Below are positions 7,268-16,502 of a stretch of 64,000 bases of DNA, piece after piece; positions within the stretch are counted from its first letter, which is position 1; every line of letters begins with the position of its first letter. The DNA lies in contig JARGFK010000012.1 in NCBI GenBank assembly GCA_029211065.1, positions 1-64,000 of the forward strand. Direction: 5' to 3'. The DNA comes from Desulfobacterales bacterium. GTDB taxonomy: Bacteria > Desulfobacterota > Desulfobacteria > Desulfobacterales > JARGFK01. Position numbers and translations under genes: made by a program. Below the pieces are notes generated by a model. The model was not told the DNA's origin, searched no databases, and worked only from the letters and a program-made list of their open reading frames with translations.

Positions 7268-9478
7268 ATGAAATTCAAATCCATCGTCACGTCTTTTTTT
7301 ATTCTGTTGGCCTGTTCAGGCCAACTTGCCGCAGCTGAATATGTCCAACTTCCGGGGGTTGTGCATGTCCATTCGACGGTAAGTTCCGGCCTTTATTCAT
7401 TAGAAGAACTGGTATTGCTGTCAAAAGAACTGGGTTTGGAAGTTCTGGTCATGACCGACCAGGATCTCGTGAAGTTGGAATATGGGATATTTCCCTTTCG
7501 GAACCTGATAAAAAAAAAGGTGGAAAGAAATTCCGTCACCAAACTTGGGCCGGAAAAGTATCTGTCGATGATTTCTCAAGTGAATCAGCGCCAGAAAGAT
7601 GTTGTCGTGGTTCCGGGTGTGCAGTCTTCTCCTTTTTATTACTGGACCGGCAGCATTTTGGGTGAAAACCTTACGGCCCATAATTACCACAAAGAGCTGC
7701 TGCTGATCGGGATGCTGTCCGCCGAGGACTATCGCGATTTGCCGCTGCAAAACCGCGGATTTTCAACCCGGTACATCAAAACGCTCCTTCTCCAAAGCAT
7801 TTTTTTGCTGTTGTCTTTTTTTCTGGGGATTTATCTTGTTTTTCAACGGGGCTACCTGAAAGTGGCCGGCATTATCATCAGTCTGTTCAGCATGGTTTTG
7901 TTGATAAATCATCATCCCTTTCAGAGCTCTCGGTTTGACGCCTACCACGGGGACCAGGGAATCGCCCCTTACCAGGACCTGATTGATTATGTAAACGAGC
8001 GCGGCGGCCTCACCTTCTGGGCGCACCCTGAATCCAACTACTCTAAAAGCGGAGCGAAGCTGGGGCCGATAAAACTGATGACAATGCCCTATGTCGACAG
8101 CCTGCTTGAGGCAAGGGATTACACCGGATTTTCGGCGATTTATGACGACACCAGCATTGCTGCGGATCCGGGGAAGAAATGGGATCTTCTGTTAAATGAG
8201 TATTGTTCCGGCAGGCGATCCCACCCTGTGTGGGGGATTGCTGGAGCCAATTTTCAGGGCGAGGCGGATGGGGTCAAGCTGGATACGTTTCAAACAATTT
8301 TTATTACCAAAAGTAAATCCGTCCTTCATATTATTGACGCCCTGGCAAAAGGGCGGGTTTATACCAAGCTGAAAGAAAAGGGCAGGGGCCTGACACTGGG
8401 TAAATTTTCGGTTGAAGATGCCGGCACAGGGGCGACGGTGATGATGGGGGCGGAACTCAATATCACGTCCTATCCCGTGATAAGCGCTAAGATAATTTCA
8501 GATGATCATGTTCCCCAGGACGTCAAGGTGTTGCTGGTAAAAGGTGGCGCCGTTCTGCATCAGTTTGAGGGTAAGACGCCCCTTGCGTTTGTTTTCGATG
8601 ACAGGACGCCGTGGGTCAGCAAGAGCTACTACCGGCTGGAAGTACAGGGCGGTTCAGCCGGCAGATTGCTGTCAAATCCGATTTTTGTGGATCGAAAAAT
8701 TCCATTGAGCGTCATGACGGAACACACGCGAATACTGAAAGAAAGCGAGATGGATAAGGCGGCAGCAATGGAGACAACGGCGGTTGCACCGATGGGTTCC
8801 GTTCGGAAACAGGAACGATATCCCATCAACCAAGCTGTTAACATTCAGAAGCCGCCCCCTGTATCGCCTCCGGTTGAGAAAACAATTTCAGGTGAAAAAG
8901 CTGAAATTGATTCCGACAAAGGGCATTCGGCGCTGCCATCTGATGCCGAATCTCAAAAACAGGTGACGGCGGCTTTGTCCGAAAAGCAAGGACAGATCTT
9001 TAATTTGCCGGACAGTGAGCTGATGATAACAGTCAAACCCGTCCCCTACTCAGTACAGGTTGCCAGCCTGCCGTCTTTTGAGCTTGCCCAAAAGACATTA
9101 GAGAGCTTTAAACAAAATAATTTGCCCGTTTATCTCGTTAAGGTCAACCTGGGGGATAAAGGGACCTGGTGGCGTATGTATGTCGGGTATTTCGCGTCCC
9201 AGAAGGCGGCGATGGCGGCTCGCGAGATCCATAATCTGCCGGAATCAATCGTTCAAAAAACACCTTATGCCAATCTAATCGGCGTTTATGCGTCCTTGAA
9301 AGAAATTTCAGCGATTCGGCAGCGGCTGGAAGCCATGGATTATTCAACCTATGTCATCAAAAAAACAGCCCACAGCTACCATCTCTATGTGGGTGCTTTT
9401 ATCACCTTAAAAGGCGCAAAAGAGCTGCAGCGTGAACTGGAAATAAGTGGTATTGCCACTGAGGTGGTAAGGCGTTAA
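7268..9478 (+). CDS. PHP-domain-like membrane protein with tandem SPOR tail
   Basis: 736 residues from ATG 7268 (a TTG lies one codon upstream). The N-terminus MKFKSIVTSFFILLAC looks like a signal or lipoprotein leader. The PHP signature HVHST is at residues 33-37, but the next motif reads TDQD (usually TDHD) and a later one GVQ (usually GVE), so some metal ligands are lost. Two hydrophobic spans sit near residues 175-215, then FWAHPE continues the PHP fold. A Pro-rich linker leads to two SPOR repeats (from PYSVQVAS to the end). SPOR domains bind denuded peptidoglycan, so the protein is probably periplasmic and anchors EPS machinery. Enzyme activity is doubtful. Confidence 0.7.
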   Translation: MKFKSIVTSFFILLACSGQLAAAEYVQLPGVVHVHSTVSSGLYSLEELVLLSKELGLEVLVMTDQDLVKLEYGIFPFRNLIKKKVERNSVTKLGPEKYLSMISQVNQRQKDVVVVPGVQSSPFYYWTGSILGENLTAHNYHKELLLIGMLSAEDYRDLPLQNRGFSTRYIKTLLLQSIFLLLSFFLGIYLVFQRGYLKVAGIIISLFSMVLLINHHPFQSSRFDAYHGDQGIAPYQDLIDYVNERGGLTFWAHPESNYSKSGAKLGPIKLMTMPYVDSLLEARDYTGFSAIYDDTSIAADPGKKWDLLLNEYCSGRRSHPVWGIAGANFQGEADGVKLDTFQTIFITKSKSVLHIIDALAKGRVYTKLKEKGRGLTLGKFSVEDAGTGATVMMGAELNITSYPVISAKIISDDHVPQDVKVLLVKGGAVLHQFEGKTPLAFVFDDRTPWVSKSYYRLEVQGGSAGRLLSNPIFVDRKIPLSVMTEHTRILKESEMDKAAAMETTAVAPMGSVRKQERYPINQAVNIQKPPPVSPPVEKTISGEKAEIDSDKGHSALPSDAESQKQVTAALSEKQGQIFNLPDSELMITVKPVPYSVQVASLPSFELAQKTLESFKQNNLPVYLVKVNLGDKGTWWRMYVGYFASQKAAMAAREIHNLPESIVQKTPYANLIGVYASLKEISAIRQRLEAMDYSTYVIKKTAHSYHLYVGAFITLKGAKELQRELEISGIATEVVRR

Positions 9479-9502
9479 TATGTTGATATGCTTGAGTGAA
9501 AA

Positions 9503-9575
9503 AAATCCCCCTGTCCCCCTTTAATATAGGGGGAATCCTTCTCCTCCCTTTCTAAAGGGAGGCCGGGAGGGATTT
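9503..9575. repeat. REP-like GC hairpin repeat
   Basis: An inverted-repeat unit bounded by AAATCCCCC and GGGAGGGATTT, holding two smaller hairpins (TCCCCCTTT...AGGGGGA at about 9514-9534; CCTCCCTTT...AAAGGGAGG at 9543-9562). A related unit occurs at 34998-35032. It fills the gap before the WbqC-like gene and may end transcription or only be a dispersed repeat. Confidence 0.6.
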
Positions 9576-9623
9576 AAAAATCTATCGTATATATGAATTT
9601 ATATGCTTAGGAAATAAACAGGC

Positions 9624-10328
9624 ATGATCGTCGCGATTCATCAGCCGCAATACCTTCCCTGGCTCGGTTATTTTGACAAGGTGCTCAAAACGGACACCTT
9701 CTGTTATCTGGACAATGTTCAGTTTAAAAAAAATGAGTGGCAGAATCGAAACCGGATAAAAACGTCCCAGGGATGGCAATGGCTCACAGTTCCGGTGGAA
9801 TACCGCTTCCCGCAAAAGATCAATGAAGTCACGGTCAATAATACGGCCGATTGGGGCAAGAAACATCTGCAGGCCATGATATCCAATTACGGCAAGGCCC
9901 CTTTTTTTGAAGAAAATATTGATTTTTTCAGGGATGCCTATGGTAAGACATGGACCTCTCTATCGGATCTGAACATTCACATGACTGAATATATCCGCAA
10001 AAAACTGGGCATGGGAGATAAACCGACCGTCCTGGCATCCCAACTCAAGCTCAGCGATGATCCCACCGGCCGTTTAATCGATATTTGCGTGACCCTGGGC
10101 GCCGACACCTATCTGGCCGGGAGAGATGGCGCCAAGTACATGGATTTGGAACAGTTTAAGGTCAAAGGCCTAAAGGTGATCACCCAGGACTTTCAACACC
10201 CGCGTTACCCGCAAAGGTTCGGCGCCTTTGAGTCCAATCTGTCCGTGGTGGATCTGCTGTTCAATTGCGGTCCCCAGAGCAGCGAAAAGATCCTTGGACG
10301 CAACATCTTGGAAACCAATCAAACATAG
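9624..10328 (+). CDS. WbqC-like family protein
   Basis: 234 residues. The opening IVAIHQPQYLPWLGYFDK is the WbqC family hallmark, with DNVQFKKNEWQNRNRIK and the TYLAGRDGAKYMD segment further on. Members occur in O-antigen and glycan loci beside DegT aminotransferases and are proposed to help make acylated amino sugars; the reaction is not well established. It is followed 10 bases later by a PIG-L deacetylase and then a DegT aminotransferase, a common trio in amino-sugar pathways. Confidence 0.85.
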   Translation: MIVAIHQPQYLPWLGYFDKVLKTDTFCYLDNVQFKKNEWQNRNRIKTSQGWQWLTVPVEYRFPQKINEVTVNNTADWGKKHLQAMISNYGKAPFFEENIDFFRDAYGKTWTSLSDLNIHMTEYIRKKLGMGDKPTVLASQLKLSDDPTGRLIDICVTLGADTYLAGRDGAKYMDLEQFKVKGLKVITQDFQHPRYPQRFGAFESNLSVVDLLFNCGPQSSEKILGRNILETNQT

Positions 10329-10338
10329 AGGTTTTGAC

Positions 10339-10962
10339 ATGCGAAAGATGAACATCCTGGCAATCGGAGCCCATCCGGATGACATTGAATTCGGCTGCGG
10401 GGGCGCGTTAACCAAATTTGCGGCAAAGGGCCATGCAGTATTTCTGCTGGTGATGACCCAGGGGGGAATGGGCGCACCGCCGGATGTCAGGGCCAAAGAG
10501 CAGTCGGATGCCAAGTCTCTTTTAGGGGCCCAGCAGCTTTTTTGGGGGGGCTACGAGGATACTTACCTGGTCTCGGACAAGGATATGATCTGCAAAATCG
10601 AAGCGGTTATCAAGGAAGTCGAACCGGCGTTTATTTTCTGCCATTATCCCGATGACACCCACCAGGACCACCGCCACCTTTCCCAGACAACCGTATCCGC
10701 AACCCGTTATGTTAAAAATGTATTGTTCTATGAAGGGCCCACCACCCAAAATTTCTCCCCCCACGTGTTTATCGATATCAGCGATACCCTTGAACAAAAG
10801 GTGGCGGCCCTGAAAGCGCACCGCTCCCAGATTAAAAAAACCAATATCGAAGATCTTTCCATTGCCGAGCTGGCATATTCAAGCGCCAATTTTCGCGGTA
10901 TCCAGGGGCGGGTGAGGTATGCCGAGGCATTTCACTCACTGAGGCTTTTTATCAATATATGA
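10339..10962 (+). CDS. PIG-L/LmbE family deacetylase
   Basis: 207 residues from ATG 10339; longer readings starting inside the WbqC gene lack support because the family's conserved N-terminus begins MNILAIGAHPDDIEFG. That AHPDD motif, with a later HYPDDTHQDH segment, supplies the Zn ligands and catalytic Asp. Relatives remove acetyl groups from N-acetylglucosamine-type substrates. The stop overlaps the ATG of the DegT gene (ATGA at 10959), so the two are coupled and probably act on the same sugar. Confidence 0.88.
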   Translation: MRKMNILAIGAHPDDIEFGCGGALTKFAAKGHAVFLLVMTQGGMGAPPDVRAKEQSDAKSLLGAQQLFWGGYEDTYLVSDKDMICKIEAVIKEVEPAFIFCHYPDDTHQDHRHLSQTTVSATRYVKNVLFYEGPTTQNFSPHVFIDISDTLEQKVAALKAHRSQIKKTNIEDLSIAELAYSSANFRGIQGRVRYAEAFHSLRLFINI

Positions 10963-12038
10963 CGGCAATCAAGACTGGACAATTACGCCCGAATATCCCC
11001 CATTCCCGACCAACCCTCGGGCCTGAGGAGGCCCGCAGGGTTGCGGAAGTGATTCGATCCGGGCACCTGGCCCCGGGGGATCAGTTGCAATCGTTTGAGC
11101 AAACATTTGCTGAAAACGTGGGAAAGGGGTCTGCCGCCGGCGTCAGCTCCGGCACGGCAGCCCTGCACCTGGTCCTGATCGCCATGGGGGTTGGTCCGGC
11201 GGATGAGGTCATCATTCCCAGCTACGTGTGCACGGCGCTTCTGAATGCCGTTCGGTATGTCGGCGCCAGGCCGGTTCTATCGGACATCGACCCGGAGACC
11301 CACAACATGGATCCCGACGATGCTAAAAAACGCATAACTCGGCACACCAGGGCCATGATCGTTCCCCACATGTTCGGGCTTCCGGCTGACATGGAAAGAC
11401 TGAAAGGATTGAATGTGCCGATCATCGAAGACTGCGCCCAGGCTGTCGGCAGCAGCTACGCCGGGAAATCCGTCGGAACATTCGGCCAGGCGGCAATCTT
11501 TTCGTTTTATGCTACCAAGGTGATCACAACCGGCGAGGGCGGCATGGTTGTTTCAGGTTCCAAAAAAATCATCGAGCGAATAAAGGATTTAAGGGACTAT
11601 GACGAAAAACGTGACTATAAAATCCGCTATAACTACAAGATGACGGATATAGCGGCTGCCTTGGGTTCCGTCCAGCTGAAGAAGCTGGAAACCTTTATTC
11701 GAAACAGGCGGCGTATTGCCCGGCATTATGACGATTTTCTTAAGGATCTGAACTTGAAACTGCCCCCGGCCGATCCCGGGCGTATTTATTTTAGATATGT
11801 GGTTGGGTTAGACGCTGATTCCACCACGCTTATTCAACAGCTTCAGAAAAAGGGAATCATGTGTGCCAAGCCGGTCAATAAACCGCTGCACCAATATCTG
11901 AAGCAAAAAGGGTTTACAAAAACCGATACGGTCTGGCGAAATTCAGTATCCCTCCCCATTTATCCCGGTCTTACCCGCGGTGATGCGGATCGCGTCCTAA
12001 CTGCTTTTACGAAATGTTTACGAGGAGCCGGCAGGTGA
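10959..12038 (+). CDS. DegT/DnrJ/EryC1/StrS sugar aminotransferase
   Basis: 359 residues of the PLP-dependent sugar aminotransferase family. Motifs: GTAALHLVL (phosphate pocket), EDCAQAVGSSY (Asp binding the pyridine nitrogen) and FSFYATKVITTGEGG, where the Lys forms the Schiff base. Known members transfer an amino group from Glu to a nucleotide-linked keto sugar. It overlaps the PIG-L gene upstream and, by GTGA, the WecA-like gene downstream, placing amino-sugar synthesis next to chain initiation. Confidence 0.88.
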   Translation: MTAIKTGQLRPNIPHSRPTLGPEEARRVAEVIRSGHLAPGDQLQSFEQTFAENVGKGSAAGVSSGTAALHLVLIAMGVGPADEVIIPSYVCTALLNAVRYVGARPVLSDIDPETHNMDPDDAKKRITRHTRAMIVPHMFGLPADMERLKGLNVPIIEDCAQAVGSSYAGKSVGTFGQAAIFSFYATKVITTGEGGMVVSGSKKIIERIKDLRDYDEKRDYKIRYNYKMTDIAAALGSVQLKKLETFIRNRRRIARHYDDFLKDLNLKLPPADPGRIYFRYVVGLDADSTTLIQQLQKKGIMCAKPVNKPLHQYLKQKGFTKTDTVWRNSVSLPIYPGLTRGDADRVLTAFTKCLRGAGR

Positions 12039-13216
12039 GAAACACTTTCAGAATCAAGATAGCCCCGGCCACATTATATATTCTCATTCTTTTTTTAAAT
12101 GTCACATTATTGCTGCCTCCGGTCAGAAAAACCTTCCTGAATAGCGGTCCTCGTTGGGTATACGTGCTGCTGTTATCCTTTGGAATCTCTTTTTTTCTGA
12201 CGCCGGTATGCGGATGGGTCGCGCGACAAAGGGGTATCCTGGACAATCCGAACGCACGCAAGGTTCACCTCGCATCAACACCGCTTTTGGGGGGCGCGGC
12301 CGTTTTCTTCGGGTTTTTGGGTGCTATTGTCGCCAACGGGTTGTTTGCACCCAGATTGACGGCAATGCTGGTGGCCGCCGCAGTTTTGTTTGCCGTGGGA
12401 CTGCTGGATGACATCCGAGAGATTCCCGCCTGGGTTAAGCTCTTTACGCAAATTTTATGCGCCGTTTTGGTGATGAGCTTTGGGATCATTCTTGACGTGA
12501 TTCCGTTGCGTTTCGGAATCCTGGCGCTCGGCGGCAATATTCTGCTGACGATATTCTGGCTGATCGGCATCACCAACGCCATGAATTTCTTCGACGGCAT
12601 GGACGGACTGGCCGCCGGCTTAAGCGGCGCCATCGCCTTTTTTCTGGGGGTTGTCGCGTTCCAGACGAACCAGCCGTTTCTGGGCTGGGTAGCCGGCGCC
12701 GTCATGGGCGCCTGTATGGGGTTTCTGCCGTATAACTTCAGGTTAAAAACCAACGCTTCGATTTTCCTGGGAGATGCCGGCAGCACGGTTTTGGGTTTTT
12801 TGCTGGCATGTGTGGCGGTCTACGGTAAATGGTCCGAAACAGCCCCGATGGTGGCCCTGGCTTCACCCCTGCTGATTTTCTGGGTATTGATCTTCGATAT
12901 GGTCCACATTACAGTCGACCGGATCATCACCGGCAAAGTGGGTAGCTTTCGCGAATGGATCGATTATGTCGGAAAGGATCATTTGCATCATCGACTGGCG
13001 AAAGTGCTCGGCGGCCGGAAAAGAAGCGTGCTTTTTATTTACCTCTTGACGTTCTGTCTCGGAACCAGTGCAGTTGTATTGCGATATGCCAGGCCGACGG
13101 ATGCCGTTTTGTTGATCGTTCAGGCAACGGTTTTTGTCGGTTTGATAACCATTCTGGAACGGCGCGGAAGCACACTGTCAGATGACCGTAAAGACGATGA
13201 CCGGTCGCGCAGCTGA
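12035..13216 (+). CDS. WecA/MraY-like polyprenyl-phosphate sugar-1-phosphate transferase
   Basis: 393 residues from GTG 12035, chosen because it makes a four-base GTGA overlap and has GAGGAG seven bases upstream; an ATG at 12014 would overlap more deeply. A multi-span membrane protein with the family motifs GLLDDIREI, NAMNFFDGMDGLAAG, FLGDAGS and the His-rich DHLHHRL loop that binds the nucleotide sugar. It would load the first sugar phosphate on undecaprenyl phosphate at the inner membrane, starting the repeat unit. The C-terminal tail is short and charged. Confidence 0.85.
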   Translation: MRNTFRIKIAPATLYILILFLNVTLLLPPVRKTFLNSGPRWVYVLLLSFGISFFLTPVCGWVARQRGILDNPNARKVHLASTPLLGGAAVFFGFLGAIVANGLFAPRLTAMLVAAAVLFAVGLLDDIREIPAWVKLFTQILCAVLVMSFGIILDVIPLRFGILALGGNILLTIFWLIGITNAMNFFDGMDGLAAGLSGAIAFFLGVVAFQTNQPFLGWVAGAVMGACMGFLPYNFRLKTNASIFLGDAGSTVLGFLLACVAVYGKWSETAPMVALASPLLIFWVLIFDMVHITVDRIITGKVGSFREWIDYVGKDHLHHRLAKVLGGRKRSVLFIYLLTFCLGTSAVVLRYARPTDAVLLIVQATVFVGLITILERRGSTLSDDRKDDDRSRS

Positions 13217-13289
13217 GCGATTCGCAAATGAACGCATGCGATTCGTGAAATATCCGGGCTAAAACGCAATATGTTGGGGTTATTTTTTC

Positions 13290-13319
13290 TTGACATACAA
13301 CATTTTTTGTTGTTAGCAT
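13290..13319 (+). promoter_or_regulatory. promoter with palindromic operator in the spacer
   Basis: TTGACA at 13290-13295, an 18-base spacer and TAGCAT at 13314-13319. The spacer is almost wholly a palindrome, ACAACA (13297-13302), five T, TGTTGT (13308-13313). A repressor bound there would block polymerase. It lies about 70 bases before the HD-GYP-like gene and would start the export half of the EPS locus. Confidence 0.5.
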
Positions 13320-13387
13320 AAGGCGTTAAGTTATAGAATCCCCTGGAAGATTTTGCTGCTTTTCTAAAATGCCATTAGGAAGTTTAC

Positions 13388-15679
13388 ATGGTAAAGTTTA
13401 GCGACCTTGAAAAAGGAGATTTAAATCCAAAAAAATCCCAAGAAAAAGACAGCGGGGAATTGAGCCGTCCCTCCGGTCTGAGTTTTCGCGATCTTGAAAA
13501 GGAGACCCGCCGGGTTACCTCCCGCGAAGGCGCTTTGCCGAAGGAAGTCAGCGAAGAAGAAAGAAAGGCTATTTACGATACGGCAACGGATTATGTGACA
13601 GGGGTTCTGGATGCCGTCCGAAAACGACATCGGTTTACGCTGGAATCCGGAGAGGAAATAGTCCGCCGCATCATCGAGTCCCGGTCAGCGGTTGATCCCC
13701 TGTTGATTCGCGCCATCTATCAGGATAACCCCCACGGATATTTAATCAACCACTGTGTCAATGTGGCTGTTTTTGGCATTAAAATAGCGGCGGCGTTAGG
13801 TCTCAGCAGGGTCGAACAGGAACAGATCGGGCTGGCCGCCCTGCTCCACGAAGTCGGGATGGGGGTAATACCTGAAAAGCTGATATATAAAGAACAGAAA
13901 CTTGACGAGCAGGAGTACGCAATATTCAAAAAACGTCCGGAATTTGCATACAAAATTCTGAAAGGATTCGGTGATGATTATGGCTTTCTGGCCGATACCG
14001 CCCTTCAGGTGCATGAATGTATGGATGGTTCCGGATACCCAATAGGGTTAAGCGGTGATGAAATCCACTTGTACGCCCGGATTATCGGCCTGGTTGACTT
14101 CTATGAGGCCCTGATTCATTCCAGACCCCAAAGGGACAAAATTCCGCATTTTTCAGCCTTGAAACAGATTATTAAAATCGGCAAGCGGCGTTTCTCCAAA
14201 AAGCATCTGAAGGCCCTGCTGAATACCTTTTCGCTTTTTCCAATGCACAGTCTTGTGCGGCTTAATTCCAATACGGTCGGCAAAGTCATCCAGACCTATC
14301 CGGATCAGCCGATGCGGCCCAAGATAGAGGTTGTATTTGACTCCCAGGGAAGACGGGTGCTGGCCAGGCAAGTTATCAATCTTCCAGAAAACTCAATTTT
14401 ATATATCGTAGATTCTGTCTCGGAAAAGGACATTGCGGGCCTTGCCGGAGAACCGGCCGAAAAACCATATTCGCAAACCCCAAAACCGGTCCCGTATGGC
14501 CTTGAATCCGCAGTTATACAGGATATAGACGATGCAGACGGGGAAGGGCTTTCGGATGCTGATATTCTTGAAATAACAGAAGCCGACTTTGAACCATCAC
14601 CGCCGGCAACTGGAAAGGATGCGTCGGGGCCGGATCAGAGCGCTTTTACCATAAGCGCCAGGGAATCTGTAGAAAGAACCGGTGAATTAATTGATGATAA
14701 GTTCGTTCAGCTTCCTGCAGGAGAAAATGACCGTTGGTTTCGCCGGTACAAATGGGTGCTTTTGGCTGTCGGCAGTGTGATTCTGGCGGGCATTGCTTTC
14801 TGGCAACTGGGTTTATCGGATAAAACCACAAATGGACCGGTTTTGACCGTAAATCCTTCTGAAGTCAAAGTTTCAGCAGGCCCGCAACAGAAAGCAAAAA
14901 ACGAATCTGCAGCTTTGATCGTTTCAAAGGGAGAAATGGAACCGACGCCGGCTGCCCCTGTTCCATCCAAAAAAGAGCAAACGGTCGCTCAAACAGAGGG
15001 ACAAAAAGTATCGAAAGAACAAATGAAATCGGCACCTGCTCCGGAAAAGGGACCCGCGGCCCCGCCCCCAAAGCAGGCCCCGGCGGAAACCGCACCCACA
15101 CCGGCAGCAATGTCGCCCGCAGATAATAAAAAAACGTCAACGCCCAAGGAGCAGCCGAAGATCGATAATGTCCGGACAGAAGTCGCTGCCGGTCCTAAAT
15201 TATCCGGGGATGCAGCAGCTATAAAAGCGCGCAGCGGTTCTTACCCATTTTCCATTAAGCTGGATTCATTTCGCAATTTGAAAGAAGCCCGGTCGGCCTT
15301 GCCGATATACACCGCCAAAGGTCTCAACGCGTATTGGGTAAAGGTCGATTTGGGAACCCAGGGCATCTGGTATCGCGTTTTTGCCGGAACCTATCAAACC
15401 GAAGAAGAGGCTGCAGCGGTCATCAGCCGGTCAGGACTTAAAAACGCTGCTGCTAAAGAGACAAAATATGCAGCGCTCATCGGGGTGTTTTCATCCCGGA
15501 CCGCTATCGATCAGAATATTGTGTTATTGTCGGATAAGGGCTATTCTCCCTATGTCATTCAAGCTAAGGATCAGACATTCTTTTTGTTTGTGGGAGCGTT
15601 TTACACCCGCAAGGGTGCTGAAGAACAGGTGGCCGATTTACTGACAAGCGGCATTCAGAGCGAAATTATGGAGCGATAG
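13388..15679 (+). CDS. degenerate HD-GYP-like protein with membrane span and tandem SPOR tail
   Basis: 763 residues. Two FxDLEK motifs occur at residues 4-9 and 33-38. The central region matches HD-GYP cyclic-di-GMP phosphodiesterases (NHCVNVAVFG, CMDGSGYPIGL with GYP at 216-218), yet the HD pair is H154-E155, the following GK is GM, an expected His reads Arg183, and HHE reads VHE (208-210). Several metal ligands are thus changed and catalysis is doubtful; ligand sensing is possible. A membrane span near residues 454-475 and a long Pro/Ala/Lys linker lead to two SPOR repeats (about 615-763) resembling those of the PHP protein at 7268. The SPOR part would be periplasmic. Confidence 0.75.
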   Translation: MVKFSDLEKGDLNPKKSQEKDSGELSRPSGLSFRDLEKETRRVTSREGALPKEVSEEERKAIYDTATDYVTGVLDAVRKRHRFTLESGEEIVRRIIESRSAVDPLLIRAIYQDNPHGYLINHCVNVAVFGIKIAAALGLSRVEQEQIGLAALLHEVGMGVIPEKLIYKEQKLDEQEYAIFKKRPEFAYKILKGFGDDYGFLADTALQVHECMDGSGYPIGLSGDEIHLYARIIGLVDFYEALIHSRPQRDKIPHFSALKQIIKIGKRRFSKKHLKALLNTFSLFPMHSLVRLNSNTVGKVIQTYPDQPMRPKIEVVFDSQGRRVLARQVINLPENSILYIVDSVSEKDIAGLAGEPAEKPYSQTPKPVPYGLESAVIQDIDDADGEGLSDADILEITEADFEPSPPATGKDASGPDQSAFTISARESVERTGELIDDKFVQLPAGENDRWFRRYKWVLLAVGSVILAGIAFWQLGLSDKTTNGPVLTVNPSEVKVSAGPQQKAKNESAALIVSKGEMEPTPAAPVPSKKEQTVAQTEGQKVSKEQMKSAPAPEKGPAAPPPKQAPAETAPTPAAMSPADNKKTSTPKEQPKIDNVRTEVAAGPKLSGDAAAIKARSGSYPFSIKLDSFRNLKEARSALPIYTAKGLNAYWVKVDLGTQGIWYRVFAGTYQTEEEAAAVISRSGLKNAAAKETKYAALIGVFSSRTAIDQNIVLLSDKGYSPYVIQAKDQTFFLFVGAFYTRKGAEEQVADLLTSGIQSEIMER

Positions 15680-15704
15680 GGTCTTAATTGCAGGGAGCCT
15701 ATGA

Positions 15705-16502
15705 ATGTATCTTGAATATTGGGGATTGAAAAAAACGCCCTTTGGGAATGTCCCTGACAGCAATATCTTTTATGAATCCCCCCAACATGAAGAGGCGCTT
15801 TTTCGGCTGCTTTTTGCAGTCAAACACCGAAAAGGGGTTGCCATGTTGACGGGGGATGTGGGCTGCGGAAAAACAACTGTCAGCCGGGCCTTTATCCATC
15901 GTATATCCATAGAGAACTTTGAAGTCCATACCCTTACGAATCCGGCGCTGGACTCCATGGACTTGATCCGGGCAATCTTAATGAATTTCGGGGAGGATGC
16001 CGAGGGCGACTCCAAATCCATTTTGCTGACCCGGTTGCGGAACAGGTTGGGACGAAATGCGGAGCAGGGTCTCAGTACGGTTTTAATGATTGATGAGGCC
16101 CATGTGATTTCCGACCGGGCCACTTTTGAAGAGCTGCGGATGCTGCTGAACATGCAGCTGGAGAACCGGTTCCTGATTACATTGATTTTAATCGGTCAGC
16201 CGCCGCTGCTGGAGAAAATTACGGCGCTGCCGCCATTAAACGAGCGCATCGGCATCAAGTATCATCTGGAACCGCTGGATTTCGTTAATGCGATTCGGTA
16301 TCTGATGTACCGGTTGCGAAGCGTCGGCGCCGAGCGCGGTATTTTTACAAAAGACTCCGTTAAAGCGCTTTATGATTATTCAAACGGCATACCGCTCAGG
16401 ATCAACAACATCTGCGACCGCAGTTTGCTGGTCGGCTTTATGAGAAAAGCAAGTGTGGTCAACAAATCGATCGTTGCAGAAGCCATCGAGGATCTGAAAT
16501 GA
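15705..16502 (+). CDS. ExeA/GspA-like AAA ATPase of EPS locus
   Basis: 265 residues. The opening YLEYWGLKKTPFGNVPD and a P-loop GDVGCGKTT (about residues 50-58), then LMIDEAHVIS as Walker B, are typical of ExeA-like ATPases found in secretion systems and in exosortase-type polysaccharide loci. They are thought to help assemble envelope complexes with a peptidoglycan-binding partner; here the SPOR proteins could be that partner. A ribosome site (GGGAG) precedes the start and the stop overlaps the next ATG (ATGA at 16499). Confidence 0.85.
   Translation: MYLEYWGLKKTPFGNVPDSNIFYESPQHEEALFRLLFAVKHRKGVAMLTGDVGCGKTTVSRAFIHRISIENFEVHTLTNPALDSMDLIRAILMNFGEDAEGDSKSILLTRLRNRLGRNAEQGLSTVLMIDEAHVISDRATFEELRMLLNMQLENRFLITLILIGQPPLLEKITALPPLNERIGIKYHLEPLDFVNAIRYLMYRLRSVGAERGIFTKDSVKALYDYSNGIPLRINNICDRSLLVGFMRKASVVNKSIVAEAIEDLK

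Noticed and set aside
10228-10338. Longer start of the PIG-L gene
   Set aside because: Extension overlaps the WbqC-like gene by 100 bases and adds 37 residues that precede the conserved start.
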